A stretch of DNA of 35,040 nucleotides, taken from an uncultured Caldilineaceae bacterium (GTDB lineage: Bacteria; Chloroflexota; Anaerolineae; Caldilineales; Caldilineaceae). Location of the stretch: NCBI GenBank assembly GCA_951813625.1, contig CATOTS010000053.1, positions 1 through 35,040 of the forward strand, given 5' to 3'. Of the stretch, positions 33,220-35,040 are shown one piece after another. Within the stretch, counting starts at the first letter, position 1. Each line of letters starts with the position of its first letter. The notes beneath the pieces are model-generated. The model made no database searches and had not been told where the DNA came from. It was given only the letters and a program-made list of their open reading frames with translations. The translations under genes were made by a program, and so were the position numbers.

Positions 33220-34974
33220 GTGCAGCAGGTACTGACCGCAGAGCAGGGCCGCATTCTACAGGACGAACGCCGCCTGCTGGCCGACTTGCAGGTCGCCCTG
33301 ACACGCCTCGACGCGCCCGACGCCGACCTGGCGCTGATCCGCAACGCCCTGGCCCAGCTGGAGGAGCTCTTCCTCGTCGTCGTCGTCGGCGAGTTCAATG
33401 CCGGCAAGAGCGCCGTCATCAACGCCCTGCTGGGCAGCGACTATCTGCCCGAAGGCGTCGTCCCGACCACCAGTGAGCTGGTCCTGATCCGCCACAGCGA
33501 CGCGGTCGCGCACCCGGGCGCCGACGGCGGCATGGCAGTGAGAGGTCTGCCCGTGCCCTGGCTGCAGGAGGTCAACCTCGTCGATACGCCGGGCACCAAC
33601 GCGGTCATCCGCCAGCACCAGGAGCTGACCGAGCACTTCGTGCCCCGCAGCGACCTCGTCCTCTTCGTCACCAGCGCCGATCGGCCCTTCAGCGAATCGG
33701 AACGCGCCTTCCTGCAACAGATCCGCGATTGGGGCAAAAAGGTCGTGATCGTGGTCAATAAGATCGAACTGCTGACCACCGAAACCGAGCAGCAGCAGGT
33801 GCTCGAATTTGTGCAGCAGAACGCGCACGAGCTGCTCGGTGTTGCCCCGGCCACCTTCGCCGTCAGCGCGCGCTTGGCGCTGGAGGCAAAAAAAGGAGAA
33901 CAAGTCGGGCCCGGCGCTGAAGATTGGCAGCGCAGCCAGTTCGGCGCGCTCGAACAGTACATCCTCGACTTCCTCGACGCCGGCGAGCGCGTGCGGCTGC
34001 AGCTCTCCAACCCGATCGGCATCGCCGCCGCCCTGATCGCCGGCTACCAAAATGTCATCAGACAGCGGCAGGACCTGCTCAAAGGCGACTTCCAGGCGCT
34101 CGACGCCATCGACGAGCAGCTGACCGCCTACCAGAACGACATGCGCCGCGACTTCCGCTACCAGAGCGACCGCGTCGACAACGTCCTCCACGAGATGGCC
34201 GAGCGCGGCGACCGCTTCTTCGACGAGAACCTGCGCATCACGCGCGTCGTCGAGCTGGTGAACAGCGAACGGCTGCGCGGCGAGTTCGAGCGCCGCGTCC
34301 TCGCCGACACCAGCCGCGCCATCGAACGCCATGTCAACGAGCTGATCGACTGGCTCATTGACCGCGACTACCGCCAATGGCAGGCGGTGATGGACTTCAT
34401 CGAGCGTCGCTCCCTCCAGCACACCGACCAGATGATCGGCCGCGTGCGCGGCGAGTTCGATTTCAACCGCCAGAATCTACTCAAGAGTATCGGACGCAGC
34501 GCGCAGGAGGTGGTCGACTCCTACGACCGCGACGCCGAGGCGCTGAAACTGGCGCAGGAAGTACAGCGGGCCATCATCCAGACCGCTGCGGTCGAGGCCG
34601 GCGCAATCGGCCTCGGCGCAATCCTCGTCGTCATCCTCAACACGACCTTCCTCGACGTGACCGGCATCCTCGGCGCCAGCGCGATCGCCGCGCTCGGCCT
34701 CTACGTGCTTCCCTACCGGCGCCAGAAGGTCAAGGCGCAGCTGCGGACGCGCATCGGCGACCTGCGGCGGCGGCTCGACGCAGCAATCACGCAGCAGTTC
34801 GAATCCGAACTATCCGCCAGCGTACAGCGCATCCGCGAGGCGATTGCGCCCTACACCCGCTTCGTGCGCGTCGAGCGCGAAAAGCTGGAGACGCTCGACA
34901 CCGATCTGAAAAACGCCGACAACGAGTGCAGAGACCTGCGCCGCAGCCTGGAGGCGCTGGCTCCCAGCCAGTAA
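33220..34974 (+). CDS. Bacterial dynamin-like GTPase
   Basis: A 584-residue dynamin-family protein. GEFNAGKS (57-64, G1), a threonine switch PTTSE (82-86, G2), DTPG (122-125, G3) and NKIE (180-183, G4) form the GTPase site. Long helical stretches (DFRYQSDRVDNVLHEM, LRGEFERRVLADTSRAIERH, NLLKSIGRSAQEVVDSYDRD) give the stalk. Two membrane segments (about 459-476 and 482-499) act as the membrane-anchoring paddle. Such proteins bind, tubulate or fuse membranes. GTG 33220 was chosen for its GGAG six bases upstream and because the extended -10 promoter lies within the longer frame that starts at 33163. A second gene follows 18 bases after the stop, as in bacterial dynamin pairs; only its first codons are visible. 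Confidence 0.9.
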   Translation: MQQVLTAEQGRILQDERRLLADLQVALTRLDAPDADLALIRNALAQLEELFLVVVVGEFNAGKSAVINALLGSDYLPEGVVPTTSELVLIRHSDAVAHPGADGGMAVRGLPVPWLQEVNLVDTPGTNAVIRQHQELTEHFVPRSDLVLFVTSADRPFSESERAFLQQIRDWGKKVVIVVNKIELLTTETEQQQVLEFVQQNAHELLGVAPATFAVSARLALEAKKGEQVGPGAEDWQRSQFGALEQYILDFLDAGERVRLQLSNPIGIAAALIAGYQNVIRQRQDLLKGDFQALDAIDEQLTAYQNDMRRDFRYQSDRVDNVLHEMAERGDRFFDENLRITRVVELVNSERLRGEFERRVLADTSRAIERHVNELIDWLIDRDYRQWQAVMDFIERRSLQHTDQMIGRVRGEFDFNRQNLLKSIGRSAQEVVDSYDRDAEALKLAQEVQRAIIQTAAVEAGAIGLGAILVVILNTTFLDVTGILGASAIAALGLYVLPYRRQKVKAQLRTRIGDLRRRLDAAITQQFESELSASVQRIREAIAPYTRFVRVEREKLETLDTDLKNADNECRDLRRSLEALAPSQ

Positions 34975-34992
34975 CCACTGGGCCCCGCTACT

Positions 34993-35040
34993 ATGACGCA
35001 CTCGATCTCCCTCCTTCCGCTCGACGCATCGCTGCACGCC
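34993..35040 (+). CDS. Start of a further gene, cut by window edge
   Basis: ATG 34993 opens a frame of 16 codons (MTHSISLLPLDASLHA) to the right edge, 18 bases after the dynamin stop and on the same strand. No ribosome-binding site better than GGGCCCC is seen and the product cannot be identified. Since dynamin-like genes often occur in tandem pairs, a partner GTPase is one possibility. Confidence 0.35.
   Translation, partial: MTHSISLLPLDASLHA

Overview
The window is one stretch of a GC-rich bacterial chromosome. Gene content and gene style point to a Chloroflexota bacterium of the Anaerolineae/Caldilineales kind. The pointers are a tetrapyrrole-methylase/MazG fusion, a Gram-positive-type SOS box in front of uvrA, Tat-lipoprotein sugar-binding proteins with MalF/MalG permeases, a sulfatase, and secreted SH3b/PPC-domain proteins. 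The assignment is inferred from gene style; no 16S or other marker is present.

Layout, left to right. 1-5 kb (minus strand): an EamA-type transporter cut by the window edge, a 42-residue membrane protein, then a tight pair made of a membrane (GT-C) glycosyltransferase and a GT2 polyprenyl-phosphate-sugar synthase-like enzyme. 5-6.2 kb (plus): MazG with a shortened methylase domain, then tRNA-Arg(UCG). A strong two-way hairpin terminator separates these from 6.3-13.9 kb (minus), a three-gene run of secreted proteins. They are a lipoprotein with a Pro-Thr-Glu stalk, a four-SH3b protein, and a 1609-residue chimera of leucine-rich repeats, trypsin-like protease, PPC domain, four SH3b domains and three copies of another domain. 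That roughly 190-residue 'YPPGW' domain occurs five times across the three proteins and ties them together. 14-17 kb (minus): uvrA with a LexA-type operator, followed by a non-coding stretch that could encode a structured RNA.

17.4-20.7 kb (minus): a promoter with a perfect -35 box drives an M20 dipeptidase, a Gfo/Idh/MocA oxidoreductase and a NUDIX hydrolase. A sugar-phosphate isomerase/epimerase-like gene diverges from it. 24.6-29.6 kb (minus): a sugar-binding protein, two permeases and a sulfatase, with a 17-bp palindrome at the promoter. Together these genes look like an uptake and breakdown locus for a sulfated or modified carbohydrate.

This locus is interrupted at 21771-24122 by a low-GC island with a three-gene overlapping cassette: a DUF4365-like PD-(D/E)xK protein, a 376-residue unknown protein and a small third ORF. 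The island is bracketed by two 488-bp direct repeats that differ at three positions. The repeats are the 3' end of the isomerase gene, so the gene stays intact on the left and leaves a truncated copy on the right. No transposase or integrase is visible. The cassette is the best candidate here for an undescribed mobile, possibly defensive system.

29.8-35 kb: a GNAT acetyltransferase (plus), a winged-helix protein resembling a Fic C-terminus (minus), an AlbA_2/HATPase_c_4 ATP-binding regulator with an unusual C-terminal extension (minus), a bacterial dynamin-like GTPase (plus), and the first codons of a further gene at the right edge.
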